Counted from the first letter of the stretch, positions 29,723-39,444 are shown. The stretch is 64,000 nt of DNA from Streptomyces natalensis ATCC 27448 (GCF_000935125.1 NZ_JRKI01000061.1:1-64000), one strand, 5' to 3'. The notes: a model not told the origin generated them from the sequence alone. Numbers and translations are program-made.

Positions 29723-31019
29723 GCTGGGCCTCCCCGTGAGTTGTCAGTCCGTTCTTGCGGCGCCAGTCGCGTATGGCGATCGAGGAGCCGACGACCGCGG
29801 CGACGGCCAGGAGTCCGCCGCCGACAATGTAGATGGCGAAGCGCCCCTGCCGGTCCTCGGCGGTCTCTCCGAGGGTGACGGCGACCGGTTCGACGTCAGA
29901 GGCGCCGGCTGCGTTGGTGACCTTGTCCGGCGTGGGGTCACCAGTGGGGCGCGTGTCGTCGTTGAGGGCGGCGACCGGGTTGACGACACCCCAGCCGATG
30001 TTCTTGTCCTTGCCCTTGCGTACGCGGTCGGCCGTCTGCTCCAGGTGCGAGATGATCTGCGCCGGGCTCCACCGCGGCTTGTCGTTCTGGTGCTTGGCGA
30101 TCAGGAGGGCCGCGGCACCCGTGACGTACGGCGAGGCGAAGCTGGTGCCCTGGTCGACGCAGTTGCCGCCGCCGGGCACGGTGGAGACCATGTTGACGCC
30201 GGGAGCGGCGATGCCGACGAACCGACCGGGCTGCGAGAACGGCGCGCGTTCGTTGTTGCGGTCGGAGGCGGCGACGGCCAGGACGTTGTCGAAATCGTCA
30301 CTGAACGCGGCGGGGTAGTTGTTCTGCTCCTTGCCGCTGGCGCCGTCGTTGCCGGCCGAGGCGACGATCAGAACGCCCTTGTTCTTGGCCGTGCTGACCG
30401 CGTCCTTGAGCGGCCCCAGCTGGCTCTCGCTCGCGAGCGTGCCCTGCGAGATGTTGATGAGGTCGACGCCGTCCGAGACCGCGGCTTTGATGGCCTTGGC
30501 CAGGCTGACGGGGGTACCGGCCTGCTGGTCGCTGGTCGTCTGGTACGGGATGACCTTGGCACCGGGCGCGAGGCCGTAGAAGCCGGACGACGGGACTTTC
30601 TGGGCGGCGATGATGCCGGCGACCTTGGTGCCGTGGCCGACCGTGTCCACGGTCGCGGTCGCCTTGCCCTTCGTGACGAAGGACTTACCGGAGCCCAGGA
30701 TGGCCGGCCGGATCTGCGAGTTGCCCTTGTCGATACCGGTGTCGATGACACCGACCTTCACGCCCTCGCCTTTGCCGCTGGCCCACATCTGGTCGACCAG
30801 CAGCCGCTGGAGCGACCAGGGGGTCTCCTTGATGTTGCTGGCGCCGAACTTGCACTCACCGCTGTGGAGAGTGGTGTTGTCGTCCGCGACCGCCGGCGCG
30901 GCGGTGACACCCGACAGGCCGACGATGCACGCCGCCGTGACCAGTGCGCCCGTCGCTCGGCGACGGTGCCCGGCTCGTTGACCAATGGCGCGAGATCCCA
31001 CGAGTTGTCTGCTCTCCAT
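29715..31019 (-). CDS. mycP: Second mycosin, canonical active site
   Basis: 434 aa. R-rich start, signal peptide (about 1-45), subtilase domain, transmembrane helix (about 394-416) and a short basic cytosolic tail. All catalytic signatures are standard: D93 in V-I-D-T-G, H129 in G-H-G-T, N224 in S-A-G-N-D, and S293 in G-T-S-F-A-S-P. It shows the two mycosins of this locus are different in both active-site flank and tail. First gene of a run 29722-27782-mycP. Confidence 0.93.
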   Translation of the reverse strand: MESRQLVGSRAIGQRAGHRRRATGALVTAACIVGLSGVTAAPAVADDNTTLHSGECKFGASNIKETPWSLQRLLVDQMWASGKGEGVKVGVIDTGIDKGNSQIRPAILGSGKSFVTKGKATATVDTVGHGTKVAGIIAAQKVPSSGFYGLAPGAKVIPYQTTSDQQAGTPVSLAKAIKAAVSDGVDLINISQGTLASESQLGPLKDAVSTAKNKGVLIVASAGNDGASGKEQNNYPAAFSDDFDNVLAVAASDRNNERAPFSQPGRFVGIAAPGVNMVSTVPGGGNCVDQGTSFASPYVTGAAALLIAKHQNDKPRWSPAQIISHLEQTADRVRKGKDKNIGWGVVNPVAALNDDTRPTGDPTPDKVTNAAGASDVEPVAVTLGETAEDRQGRFAIYIVGGGLLAVAAVVGSSIAIRDWRRKNGLTTHGEAQHG

Positions 31020-31199
31020 GCGTGGCGGATGTGGCGGATGTGATGAGGGCGGAGGTGGTGAGGGGCGCGGGGCGAGGGGTTTGAATCTTGTGGGGGGAGG
31101 AAGCTGTGAGGTGGAGAAGGGGTGAGGCTGTGGTGGAGAAGGGGAGAACGGGAGGTGTGGTGGGGCGGGAGTTGACCTGGCACGCAGGTGGACGGCAGA

Positions 31200-31230
31200 A
31201 GGGCGAGCGCACGTGCAGCGCGCTCGCCCT
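31200..31230 (-). terminator. esxB terminator
   Basis: An 11-bp stem (31200-31210 with 31220-31230) with a 9-nt loop, 68 nt past the esxB stop. The G-rich stretch 31020-31199 between it and mycP2 holds no gene that I can support and probably carries the mycP2 promoter. Confidence 0.75.
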
Positions 31231-31298
31231 CAATCACCAGTGTGCGAGCCTTCGAGGGCTGCTCAGCCGGTTGCTGTCCGTACTCGCGTGATGCGAGG

Positions 31299-31592
31299 TC
31301 AGCTCGCCCAGATACCGGCGTTCTTGTGCTCGGCGCTCTGGTAGTTCTGAGCGGCCGTGTCCAGCGCCTTGGCGATGGCCTCGAGCGTCGAGTGCAGAGA
31401 GGCGGCGCGCTGGTCCCACTCGCGCTGGCGGGCCTGGTAGCCCTCCTGCGCCGAGCCTTCCCAGCTCGCGGCGATCTTCTTGACGCCGGACTCGAGGTCG
31501 TCGAGCTGCTGGCGGATGTTGTTAGCCGTCTGACGGACGTCAGAACTTGCCTGCTGGATCGTCGCAAAATTAACGAGGATCTGGCCGGACAT
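31299..31592 (-). CDS. esxB: EsxB, WXG100 secreted protein
   Basis: 97 aa helical hairpin with W44-E-G46 at the turn and YxxxE at Y84-Q-S-A-E88, the bipartite ESX export signal. No signal peptide. With EsxA it should form a 1:1 four-helix heterodimer exported by EccC. Start ATG 31592 behind a GAGGAG site. It lies 120 bp after esxA; the gap can form an 8-bp hairpin (31642-31649 with 31657-31664). Confidence 0.95.
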   Translation of the reverse strand: MSGQILVNFATIQQASSDVRQTANNIRQQLDDLESGVKKIAASWEGSAQEGYQARQREWDQRAASLHSTLEAIAKALDTAAQNYQSAEHKNAGIWAS

Positions 31593-31712
31593 GGTGTCTC
31601 CTCAGGAGTTGATGATGTCTGGTCGATTCACTTGCCGCAGCGACCAGCCCGGAATCGGCTGGTCTGACTGCGACGGCTGGGCCGTTGCGTCGCGGTCAGC
31701 GACGCGGCCCCA

Positions 31713-32033
31713 TCATCCGAACGGCGAAGCCTGGGCGGTGACGTGCGACATCGACTGCTGCTGCTCCTCTTCGGAGGCGGCGTAGTTCTTCGTGGTCGAG
31801 TCGATCGCTTCCTTGATCTCGCCCAGGAGCTGGTTGATCCGGTTGCCGTCCTCGTTCACCTGGGACTGCAGCTGGTGGTACGAGGAGGCCGCCTGGCCCT
31901 TCCAGCCCGAGGTGATCTGGTCGACGACCGAGTTCAGACGCGAGAGCTCACCCTGAATTGCCTGGTTGACCGAGGCGATCTTGCCGGCGAAGGCATGCAT
32001 CTCCTCCTCGGTCGTTGTGAACTGACCAGCCAT
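31713..32033 (-). CDS. esxA: EsxA, WXG100 secreted protein
   Basis: 106 aa, WXG100 fold with W44-K-G46 and Y84-A-A-S-E88, matching EsxB residue for residue in spacing. Start ATG 32033 is used; the frame is open to 32099 but the added residues are unlike the family. It has GGGG-type ribosome sequence upstream. Named after S. coelicolor, where esxA precedes esxB. Confidence 0.95.
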   Translation of the reverse strand: MAGQFTTTEEEMHAFAGKIASVNQAIQGELSRLNSVVDQITSGWKGQAASSYHQLQSQVNEDGNRINQLLGEIKEAIDSTTKNYAASEEEQQQSMSHVTAQASPFG

Positions 32034-32120
32034 AGTCAACGTCCCCCATGAGACTTGTACGTTGTCCGCGCGATGCCGAGGCGTGTACGCGGCTGGCATC
32101 TCCTGCTGACGCCTCCTGCC

Positions 32121-32150
32121 ACATTACCCACTCTTCTGGGTTACTCCCAA
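32121..32150 (-). promoter_or_regulatory. Likely esxA promoter
   Basis: On the minus strand TTGGGA (32150-32145) and TAATGT (32126-32121) are spaced by 18 nt, giving a leader of about 80 nt to esxA. Confidence 0.4.
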
Positions 32151-32164
32151 CAGGGGGTGGCGTC

Positions 32165-32181
32165 TTGTGACGGGATCACAA
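32165..32181. promoter_or_regulatory. Inverted repeat upstream of esxA
   Basis: TTGTGA and TCACAA arms separated by 5 nt, 15 nt upstream of the -35-like box. It resembles a CRP half-site pair but with a 5-nt rather than 6-nt spacer. Confidence 0.4.
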
Positions 32182-32356
32182 CATCGTCAACTACGCGTTG
32201 AGAGAAAGGCGTTCAGCAGAAACGGACAGAAGCGGTGGAATTGGTCACGAAATGCGCCGATCGCTTCTTGGTCCGGAGCACCTCGCTGAGCGAATAGCAA
32301 AAGCGAAGGGCACAAACGAGACGAAGGCGCGGGCAATGGCGAAGGCAATACGGCGG

Positions 32357-32399
32357 CGGGGCCGCATCCGGACCGTGAACGGTTCCGGATGCGACCCCG
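32357..32399 (-). terminator. eccB terminator
   Basis: 16-bp stem with one mismatch (32357-32372 with 32384-32399), and an inner CCG/CGG pairing around TGAA. It lies 21 nt past the eccB stop. Confidence 0.85.
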
Positions 32400-32419
32400 C
32401 AGCAGTCAGCCGTCCGGCG

Positions 32420-34093
32420 TCAGGACTGCTGCGGCTGGCTCGCAGCGTGGGTGTTCAGCTGGGGTCCCGCATTGAGCAGCTTGGACCACGCCGACAGGAG
32501 GAGCGGCGGGTGCGCGTCGCCGTAGCCGAGGTGGACCTGGGCCTGGTCGATGTCCTGCTTGTCACTGCCGGCCTTGTTGGCGGAGTCGTTGTTGCTCGGG
32601 ATCGAGTAGCGCAGGCCGGTGTCGGTGACCAGGAAGAGGTTGCCGGACTTGTCCGCGGCGTTGTTCACCTGCCGGTAGAGCAGGCCGCTGCCCGGAGTGA
32701 CGTACGAGGTGGCACCGGGGGCGATCTTCGCCGGGTAGTCCTTGCCGACCCATGTGCCCATGTCCGGGACGCCGTTGGCGAAGCCGAGCTTGTCGACGCC
32801 CGGGTACTTGGTGGTGGTGCCCTTGTAGACGCTGCAGGAGACGCCGTTCTTGGTGGGGGCGCCCAGGCCGCCGGTCTGATCGCCGTGCGCGAAGTCGTTG
32901 GCGGCGGTGACCTCTTCGGTGGGCCACGGGCTGGGGATCAGGTCGTTCCCGGGGAGCGAGCCCCTGAAGGTCGACGGGTGGTTCATGGAGTCCAGGATGG
33001 GGTGTTTGATGTTGCCGGTGGCCACGGGCACCGGGTCCAGGGCCTTGCCGGTGCCGCCGTTCACCTTCTCCGCGTTCTTGCCCTGCTCCAGGATCTTGGC
33101 GACGAAGTTGCTGACCTTTTCGACGCCGTTGAACTCCACCACGTACTTCTGGCCGTCACTGGCCTCGAGGATCGAACCGATCTTGCGCGCCGCCGCCGGG
33201 AGGCCGTCCGTCACGGCCGGCGTCCTGCCGGCATTGTCGACGACCGGCATGTCGATCGGGAGCGGGCTCTTGACCAGTGTGTTCATGAAGTCCGCGGTGA
33301 CCTTCTGCGGTTCGGCCTCGGAGCCGAAGATGATCTGCCGCAGGGACCGGTCCTCGTCGGTGTCGAAGTGCTTGAGACCGACCCTCGCCTCCTTGATCCC
33401 CTGAAGCTGGTCAGCGATCATCTGGAACGCGAAGCCGCGCTGGTCCACCAGCCAGCGCGCACCGTCCGGATCCTCGACGTACAGCGCGTGGTTGTAGTCG
33501 ACCTTGCCCTTCTTGGTGTTGTCGACGAGCTGCTTGTCCTTGCCGTCGAGGACGAAAACGGCCTGCTCGGTCTTGCCGTTCGCCTCGGTTCCGGGGCGGT
33601 CGCACACCGCCCAGGTCTTCGGCTTGTCGACGGTGGAGGCGCTGGGCAGCCGGTCGGGGGCGTAGGGAATGCCGATGGCCGGGCCGTGTGCCAGCTTCCC
33701 GTCGAGCTCGGATTCCTTGATCTTGAGGACCTGGAACTTCTTCGGGTCGAGAAGGAGTTTGGCTGAGGCGAGGTTCAGGACGGGGTGGAGCAGCTTCGTC
33801 TTGTTCCCGTTGGCGTCGTGGCTGGGCAGAACGACATAACGGGTGGTGGATTCATCACCAACGAGGACATTTGCCCCTACGGTGTCCCATCCCTGCGGTG
33901 CGACCGGCTTGATAATGCCGCAGGCCCCGAATCCCACGAGCACCAAGACCCCCATGATGATACTCGGCACCACCGCCTTCAGCGGCTTGGGGGCGCTCTC
34001 GATCGAACCGTTCGGCAGCGGCTTCAGAAATGCCGCATTCGTACGCTTTCGCGCAAACGAATACGCATTCAGCTCGTCCCGACGTGATGCCAT
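32420..34093 (-). CDS. eccB: T7SS membrane protein EccB
   Basis: EccB, 557 aa: short cytosolic start with S-R-R-D-E-L-N-A-Y-S-F-A-R-K-R, one helix at 41-61, and a large extracytoplasmic domain with four repeats and Cys residues (C-D-R-P, C-S-V-Y) that may form a disulphide. It binds the mycosin outside. ATG 34093 follows GGGGAGAG; the upstream ATG 34144 lacks a site. It is divergent from eccE with 199 bp between, holding a near-palindrome ACCCGTACGGTACGGGT (34184-34200). Confidence 0.94.
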   Translation of the reverse strand: MASRRDELNAYSFARKRTNAAFLKPLPNGSIESAPKPLKAVVPSIIMGVLVLVGFGACGIIKPVAPQGWDTVGANVLVGDESTTRYVVLPSHDANGNKTKLLHPVLNLASAKLLLDPKKFQVLKIKESELDGKLAHGPAIGIPYAPDRLPSASTVDKPKTWAVCDRPGTEANGKTEQAVFVLDGKDKQLVDNTKKGKVDYNHALYVEDPDGARWLVDQRGFAFQMIADQLQGIKEARVGLKHFDTDEDRSLRQIIFGSEAEPQKVTADFMNTLVKSPLPIDMPVVDNAGRTPAVTDGLPAAARKIGSILEASDGQKYVVEFNGVEKVSNFVAKILEQGKNAEKVNGGTGKALDPVPVATGNIKHPILDSMNHPSTFRGSLPGNDLIPSPWPTEEVTAANDFAHGDQTGGLGAPTKNGVSCSVYKGTTTKYPGVDKLGFANGVPDMGTWVGKDYPAKIAPGATSYVTPGSGLLYRQVNNAADKSGNLFLVTDTGLRYSIPSNNDSANKAGSDKQDIDQAQVHLGYGDAHPPLLLSAWSKLLNAGPQLNTHAASQPQQS

Positions 34094-34292
34094 TGTTGCT
34101 TTCTCTCCCCGCCTGTTGGATGCACATCGAACCGCCCCCGGCACTCACGCCGTAGCGCCCTCTACTATGCCGTGTGTCGAACGACCCGTACGGTACGGGT
34201 GCCACCTTCCGACGCACCAGTCCAAGCATTCAGTCTCAGCGGCGGCCGAAACGCCCAGAGGCCACATCACCAGTAGAGGAGCAGGCCGGGGG

Positions 34293-35678
34293 ATGTCCAG
34301 CGCCACCAGGGCTCGACGCCGCAACGGGCGGCAACAGCAGCAACAAGCATCCGCTGCACCGCAATACGCGGGAAATGCCGGCCAAAACGACACAGCGCCG
34401 GGCAATAGGCGAAATAGAGGCCGGAGTTCCGCTGCCCGCCCGGCCGGTCCGGTGGCACCGCGGCTGCGCCAGCAGGCCGGCACCATCGGCGGTGTCCGGG
34501 TACAGCAACTGGCCATCATCGAACTCGCCGCCGCGCTGGTGCTGGTGGGCTGGACGATCCACCCCGCCGCCCTGACCGCGGCCGTCGTGGTGGCGGCGCT
34601 GCTGGTCGTCTTCGCGCTCGGCCGGCGGCGCAAGATTCCGCTGCCGGAATGGATCACGACGGTCCAGGCGATGAAGCGCCGCGGCAAGAACAGCTCCGCG
34701 GCGCTCGCCGCCACGCAGAACGTCGACCCGGCGCTGGCGCCCGTCGTCGAGTGCGAGCCGGCGCTGCGGACGTACGAGTACACGACCGAGTCGGACCAGC
34801 GCGCCATCGGATTCGTCGGCGACGGCACGTTCCTGACGGCCATCGTGCAGGTGACCGCCCGCGACGAACCGCTGCGGCCGCACCGTGGCAGCCACATGCT
34901 GCCGCTGGACGTGCTGCACACCGCGCTGGACGTGGAGGACATCCACCTGGAATCGGTGCAGTTCGTGCAGTACACCCAGCCGGCGCCGGCGCCGCATCTG
35001 CCCGAGCAGGCCGTCGCGGCCCGTTCGTACGCGCCGTTGCAGGCGCAGTCGCAGACGCCGGCCGTGCAGCTGTCGTGGATCGCGCTGAAGCTGGACCCGG
35101 AGCTGTGCGCCGAGGCCATCGAGGCCCGCGGCGGCGGGGTGGAGGGCGCCCAGCGCTCGCTGCTGCGCGCCGCCGACCAGCTCGTCAGCCGGCTCACCGC
35201 ACGGGGCGTACGCGCCAAGGTGCTCAACGAGCGTGAGGTCGTGGCCGCGGTCGGCACCGCCGTGTGTGTGAGCCCGCGGGCCGCCAACGGCGCGATGGGA
35301 GGCGGCGGCCGGGCCGGCCGCCGTACCCAGGAGACGACCCGGGCGATGCGCTGCGACGACCGCTGGCACTCCACCTACTGGATCGGCCGGTGGCCCCAAC
35401 TGGGCCAGGGCGGTGCCCCGTTGGCCGCCATCACCCAGCTGCTGACCAGCACCCGCGCGATGGCCAGCACCTTCTCGCTGACCGCCACGCACGGCAGCGG
35501 CCGCCTGCCGGCCATCACCGGCTACATCCGGCTGTCGACCCGCAGCGACAACGAACTCACCGCGGCGCAGAATGAGTTGGAGCGCCGCTCCGGTTCCGTG
35601 AAGGTCGGTCTCGTACGGCTCGACCGCGAGCAGCTGCCCGGCCTGCTGGCCACGCTTCCCCTCGGAGGTACCCGCTGA
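34293..35678 (+). CDS. eccE: T7SS membrane protein EccE
   Basis: 461 aa. Basic, Gln/Arg-rich start, two close hydrophobic helices (about 68-88 and 90-110), then a soluble domain with W-I-G-R-W-P and the type VII EccE core (I-x-x-L-T-S-T-R). EccE sits at the edge of the ESX membrane complex. Start ATG 34293 is my choice; GAGGAG is 12 nt upstream. The stop overlaps the next start as TGATG. Confidence 0.85.
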   Translation: MSSATRARRRNGRQQQQQASAAPQYAGNAGQNDTAPGNRRNRGRSSAARPAGPVAPRLRQQAGTIGGVRVQQLAIIELAAALVLVGWTIHPAALTAAVVVAALLVVFALGRRRKIPLPEWITTVQAMKRRGKNSSAALAATQNVDPALAPVVECEPALRTYEYTTESDQRAIGFVGDGTFLTAIVQVTARDEPLRPHRGSHMLPLDVLHTALDVEDIHLESVQFVQYTQPAPAPHLPEQAVAARSYAPLQAQSQTPAVQLSWIALKLDPELCAEAIEARGGGVEGAQRSLLRAADQLVSRLTARGVRAKVLNEREVVAAVGTAVCVSPRAANGAMGGGGRAGRRTQETTRAMRCDDRWHSTYWIGRWPQLGQGGAPLAAITQLLTSTRAMASTFSLTATHGSGRLPAITGYIRLSTRSDNELTAAQNELERRSGSVKVGLVRLDREQLPGLLATLPLGGTR

Positions 35679-36517
35679 TGGCCACTCCCACCTACCAGTC
35701 CCGCGTCACCGTCCAGAGCGACGGCTGGCGCAACGCTCCGATCGGCTCCGACAACGGCCGCCGGCTCAACCACCAGCCCCGCCCGGAGGAGGAGCAGTCC
35801 GGCCCCACCGGGCCCAAGCCCCGGCCCGGCTTCGGGCTGCGCGGGCCGCGCCGCAACGCGCATGTGCTGACGGCCGAGTCGCTCGGTGCGCTGACGCTGC
35901 CGGTCGGCGACGACGGCGTGATCATCGGTATCGATCCGCAGAACCAGCCCGCGGTGCTCAGCATGCTGCGCCCGGCGCCGATCGAGATCGCGCTGATCGG
36001 CAGCATGTGGATGGCCCAGGTGCTGGCGCTGCGTACGGTCGCCACTGGTGCGCGGGTCGCGGTGGAGACCGCGCGGCCGCAGGCATGGGGGCAGATGGCG
36101 CAGGCCGCGGGCGGCGGGCAGCAGTGCGTGTCGATCCACGAGGTGCGCCAGATCGCGCCGCAGGGACCGTCGGTTTCCAGCCCCGTGCTGGTCGTCCGGG
36201 ACATGGGTGCCCGGCCGCCGCGCAATCAACTCGCGCCCAGCCCCTGGCAGTCGGTGCTCACGGTGCTGCCGTTCCTGGGCCCGCGTTCGCCGCAGATGCT
36301 CGCCCGCGTCGACCTGGTCGGCCTCCAGCGGCTCTCCCCCGAGGAGGCGGAGGTTGTGACGCGCATCATGCGGCTGCCCGAGCAGGTCGGCGCGGTGCTG
36401 CCGACGCTCAGCGACAACGCCATGCTGTGGGCCTCGCGCGACGGCCACCAGTTCGTCATGACCCAGCCGACCGAGGCGGAGACCCAGCTGCTCGGCGGGC
36501 CGCGCCGGATGGACTGA
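35678..36517 (+). CDS. T7SS-linked conserved protein, unknown
   Basis: 279 aa, cytosolic, no signal peptide or transmembrane helix. It begins with 60 polar residues, then a globular domain with V-L-T-A-E-S-L and I-G-I-D-P-Q-N-Q-P-A-V-L-S. A good CGGAGG site precedes ATG 35678, and it overlaps eccE by one base. No motif I recognise. Tight coupling suggests a structural or assembly partner of EccE. Confidence 0.7.
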   Translation: MATPTYQSRVTVQSDGWRNAPIGSDNGRRLNHQPRPEEEQSGPTGPKPRPGFGLRGPRRNAHVLTAESLGALTLPVGDDGVIIGIDPQNQPAVLSMLRPAPIEIALIGSMWMAQVLALRTVATGARVAVETARPQAWGQMAQAAGGGQQCVSIHEVRQIAPQGPSVSSPVLVVRDMGARPPRNQLAPSPWQSVLTVLPFLGPRSPQMLARVDLVGLQRLSPEEAEVVTRIMRLPEQVGAVLPTLSDNAMLWASRDGHQFVMTQPTEAETQLLGGPRRMD

Positions 36518-36576
36518 CCACGGCCGGGGCCGGTCGTGCGCATGTGGTGCGCGCGGCCGGCCGGAGGCACGAAACC

Positions 36577-36602
36577 ACGGGCGCATCCTCGGATGCGCCC
36601 GT
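36577..36602 (+). terminator. eccE operon terminator
   Basis: Perfect 12-bp stem (36577-36588 with 36591-36602) with a 2-nt loop, 59 nt after the stop at 36517. Confidence 0.8.
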
Positions 36603-36634
36603 AGGTGTGCCAACGGGGCTCGAAGACGACATGA

Positions 36635-36732
36635 CACCGACTGCCGTTATGGGCCGACTCTTGATTAGGCTGTGTCCAGTGCGCGCAGAGCGCCGAAGCA
36701 CATGACTACGGCAGTCGGTGACGGCAGTCGGT
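36635..36732. promoter_or_regulatory. Inverted and tandem 12/13-mer repeats
   Basis: A 13-bp perfect inverted repeat (36635-36647 with 36708-36720), followed at once by a second direct copy (36721-36732). Candidate operator for the EspI-like gene. Confidence 0.55.
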
Positions 36733-36870
36733 CCGGGGATGGAGACAAGCAGTGTTGGCGCAGCCCCGAGTGGTGTGTTCCGACGTCCACGACATCCGAT
36801 TCATCCGATCGATCCGCCTGTATCCGGTCCTGCCGTTCAGGTGCGTTGCAGCAGTAGACCAGGAGGCACA

Positions 36871-39444
36871 GTGAGGGACCAGGAGGCTTTCCGTCCGGAC
36901 GGGAACGATCCTGACGATGACCAGTCCGAGTTCGATCTGACCGGCGAATTCAAGATCGATTTTGCCGCTCCGGCCTGGTATGCCAGCAACGACACCAGCG
37001 GAGGCGCCGGTGCCGCCGCCGCGCAGCCTCCTGCGCCCGCACCAGCGCCCGAGGCGGGGCCCACCGGGCAGCCGCAGGCGGGGCCGCCGCAGGGCCCGCC
37101 CGGTGTGCCGCCGCAGGGCGGCCCGGCCCAGGGTGCGCCGGCGCCGGCGGACGCCGCGCCGCCCGGGTTCCCGACGCTGCGCCCCAACGAGCCCGCCGAC
37201 GGGGCCCCTGCCGCCGCGCCGCAGACCCCGGAGGCCGCCCCGGCCGCGTCCGGCGGTGGCTCCGGCGAGGACCGGGTGCGTTCGGGCACCGGTGTCGATC
37301 CCTCGGCCTCGCTGTGGGACGACGATGACGACGACGAGCCGCAGGCGCAGGACGCGCCGGCGGAGGCGTCTGCGGCGCAGCCTGAGGCGCCCGCGCCGCA
37401 GGCGCCCGAGCAGCCCAGGCCCGCCGAGGCCCAGGCCGCACCGGCCCAGCAGGCCCCCGCGCAGCCGCAGCCGCAGCCGCAGCAGGGCGTCCCCGCGCAG
37501 GCCCAGCCGCAGCCGGAGGCCGCCCCGCAGCAGGCCCCCGTACCGCCGCAGCAGGCCCAGCAGCAGCCCCAGCAGGGAGCACCGCAGCAGGGCGCTCCCT
37601 GGGCCGCGGACGGCCAGCAGCAGCCACAGCAGCAGGGCCAACTGCCGCCGCTGCCGCCGGAGTTCCAGCCCGCGGACCCGCGGCTGGCCCAGGCCGGTCA
37701 GCCGCAGGCCCCGCAGCAGGCCCAGCAGCCCCAGCAGGCCCCCGTGCAGCAGCAGGCAGCGCAGCAGCAGCCCCAGCAGGGCTATCCGCAGCAGGCCCAG
37801 CAGCAGCCGCAGGGGTACCCGCAGCAGGCCCAGCAGCCGCAGCAGCAGCCCGCGTACGGCTATCCGCAGCCCGCCTACGGCTACCCCCAGCAGCAGGCCC
37901 AGCAGCCGCAGCAGAACCCCAATGCGGCGCAGCAGCAGCCCGCTTACGGCTATCCGCAGCAGCAGCCCTACCCGCAGCAGGGCCAGCAGCAGCCGCAGCA
38001 GCAGCCCGCATACGACCAGCAGCAGGCGCAGGCCCAGCAGGCGGCCCAGGCCCAGGCGCAGGCCCAGCAGCAGGCCGCCGCCCAGGCCCAGCACGCACAG
38101 CAGCAGGCCCAGCAGCAGCAACAGCCGCAGCAGCCCCAGCCGTTCCCCGGTCAGCAGGGCGTCGACCCCAACGCCGCGGCGAACTACGCCCAGTACTCGC
38201 AGCCCGGCCAGCAGCAGCCCCAGCGGTCGGCCCCGGGCGCACCGCTCGGCTACAGCGCCGCCGTCGAGCTGACCTCCGACCGCCTGCTGCGCAACCAGCC
38301 CAAGAAGCGCAAGCCGGGTGCCAACGCGCAGCCGTCGAAGTTCAAGCTGGGCGCGAAGAAGGAGCTGGAGGAGCGTCAGCAGAAGCTCCAGCTGATCCGT
38401 ACGCCGGTGATGTCCTGCTACCGGATCGCGGTGATCAGCCTCAAGGGCGGCGTCGGCAAGACCACGACGACCACCGCGCTGGGCTCCACCCTGGCCTCCG
38501 AGCGGCAGGACAAGATCCTGGCGATCGACGCCAACCCGGACGCCGGCACGCTCGGCCGACGGGTGCGCCGCGAGACCGGTGCGACCATCCGTGACCTGGT
38601 GCAGGCGATTCCGCATCTGCACAGCTACATGGACATCCGCCGGTTCACCTCGCAGGCCCCCTCGGGTCTGGAGATCCTCGCCAACGACGTCGACCCGGCC
38701 GTCTCGACGACCTTCAACGACGACGACTACCGCCGGGCGATCGACATCCTGGGCAAGCAGTACCCGATCATCCTCACCGACTCGGGTACCGGCCTGCTCT
38801 ACAGCGCGATGCGCGGGGTCCTCGACCTCGCCGACCAGTTGATCATCATCTCCACCCCGTCCGTGGACGGTGCGAGCAGCGCCAGTACGACGCTGGACTG
38901 GCTGTCCGCACACGGCTACGCCGACCTGGTACAGCGCGGTATCACGGTCATCTCCGGGGTCCGCGAGACCGGCAAGATGATCAAGATCGACGACATCGTG
39001 TCGCACTTCGAGACGCGCTGCCGCGGTGTGGTCGTCGTCCCCTTCGACGAGCATCTCGCCGCCGGCGCCGAGGTCGATCTCGACATGATGCGGCCCAAGA
39101 CCCGCGAGGCGTACTTCCACCTCTCCGCCCTGGTGGCCGAGGACTTCGCACGCCAGCAGCAGGCGCAGGGCATGTACGCGCAACAGCAGATGGGCGGCGA
39201 CCCGTACGCCCAGCAGCAGTACGCCCAGCAGGGCCAGCAGCCGCAGCAGGGCCAGCAGCCGCAGCAGGGCTATCCGCAGCAGCAGGGCCAGCCCGCGCAG
39301 CCGCCCGCCGGTTACCCCCCGCAGCAGGGCGGCTGGCAGCAGCAGCCCGGCCAGCCCCCGTCCGGCTGGCAGCAGCAACAGCCGGCGCCGGACGCTCCCC
39401 TGCCGGACGGCGGCGGCTGGACCCAGCAGCCGCCTCCGCAGTGA
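36871..39444 (+). CDS. EspI-like MinD/ParA ATPase with Gln/Pro-rich arms
   Basis: 857 aa. Residues about 40-450 are Ala/Pro/Gln-rich with acidic patches (D-D-D-D-D-E); 520-770 is a deviant-Walker MinD/ParA ATPase (K525-GGVGK-T531, with L-A-I-D-A-N-P-D as switch); 780-857 is again Gln/Gly/Tyr-rich. Mycobacterial EspI has the same plan of a disordered Pro-rich arm and ParA-type ATPase. GTG 36871 with AGGAGG is preferred to the frame start at 36718. Role in T7SS is inferred from context and domain order. Confidence 0.85.
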   Translation: MRDQEAFRPDGNDPDDDQSEFDLTGEFKIDFAAPAWYASNDTSGGAGAAAAQPPAPAPAPEAGPTGQPQAGPPQGPPGVPPQGGPAQGAPAPADAAPPGFPTLRPNEPADGAPAAAPQTPEAAPAASGGGSGEDRVRSGTGVDPSASLWDDDDDDEPQAQDAPAEASAAQPEAPAPQAPEQPRPAEAQAAPAQQAPAQPQPQPQQGVPAQAQPQPEAAPQQAPVPPQQAQQQPQQGAPQQGAPWAADGQQQPQQQGQLPPLPPEFQPADPRLAQAGQPQAPQQAQQPQQAPVQQQAAQQQPQQGYPQQAQQQPQGYPQQAQQPQQQPAYGYPQPAYGYPQQQAQQPQQNPNAAQQQPAYGYPQQQPYPQQGQQQPQQQPAYDQQQAQAQQAAQAQAQAQQQAAAQAQHAQQQAQQQQQPQQPQPFPGQQGVDPNAAANYAQYSQPGQQQPQRSAPGAPLGYSAAVELTSDRLLRNQPKKRKPGANAQPSKFKLGAKKELEERQQKLQLIRTPVMSCYRIAVISLKGGVGKTTTTTALGSTLASERQDKILAIDANPDAGTLGRRVRRETGATIRDLVQAIPHLHSYMDIRRFTSQAPSGLEILANDVDPAVSTTFNDDDYRRAIDILGKQYPIILTDSGTGLLYSAMRGVLDLADQLIIISTPSVDGASSASTTLDWLSAHGYADLVQRGITVISGVRETGKMIKIDDIVSHFETRCRGVVVVPFDEHLAAGAEVDLDMMRPKTREAYFHLSALVAEDFARQQQAQGMYAQQQMGGDPYAQQQYAQQGQQPQQGQQPQQGYPQQQGQPAQPPAGYPPQQGGWQQQPGQPPSGWQQQQPAPDAPLPDGGGWTQQPPPQ
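37430..38170 (+). repeat. Gln/Pro/Ala codon repeat tract
   Basis: Long imperfect repeats of CAGCAG, CAGCCC and GGCTATCCGCAG units encode Q-Q, Q-P and G-Y-P-Q-Q blocks. Probable replication-slippage tract. Confidence 0.75.

Larger units (their letters stand above)
32034..32419. other. esxA-eccB spacer
   Basis: 386 bp without a gene. It holds the candidate esxA promoter, an inverted repeat TTGTGA-N5-TCACAA (32165-32181) upstream of it, and the eccB terminator (32357-32399). The A-rich stretch 32200-32350 has no convincing reading frame. Confidence 0.6.
36518..36870 (+). other. Spacer before EspI-like gene
   Basis: 353 bp without a gene: a terminator (36577-36602), then three copies of the 12-mer ACGGCAGTCGGT, one inverted (36636-36647) and two tandem (36708-36719, 36721-36732). 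A TTGATT box at 36661 lies between the inverted copy and the tandem copies. The GTG start at 36871 has AGGAGG 4 nt upstream. Confidence 0.6.

Noticed and set aside
36706-39378. 890-codon Leu-rich frame, minus strand
   Set aside because: Complement of the CAG-rich Gln tract of the EspI-like gene; the Leu content is a codon artefact, not membrane helices.
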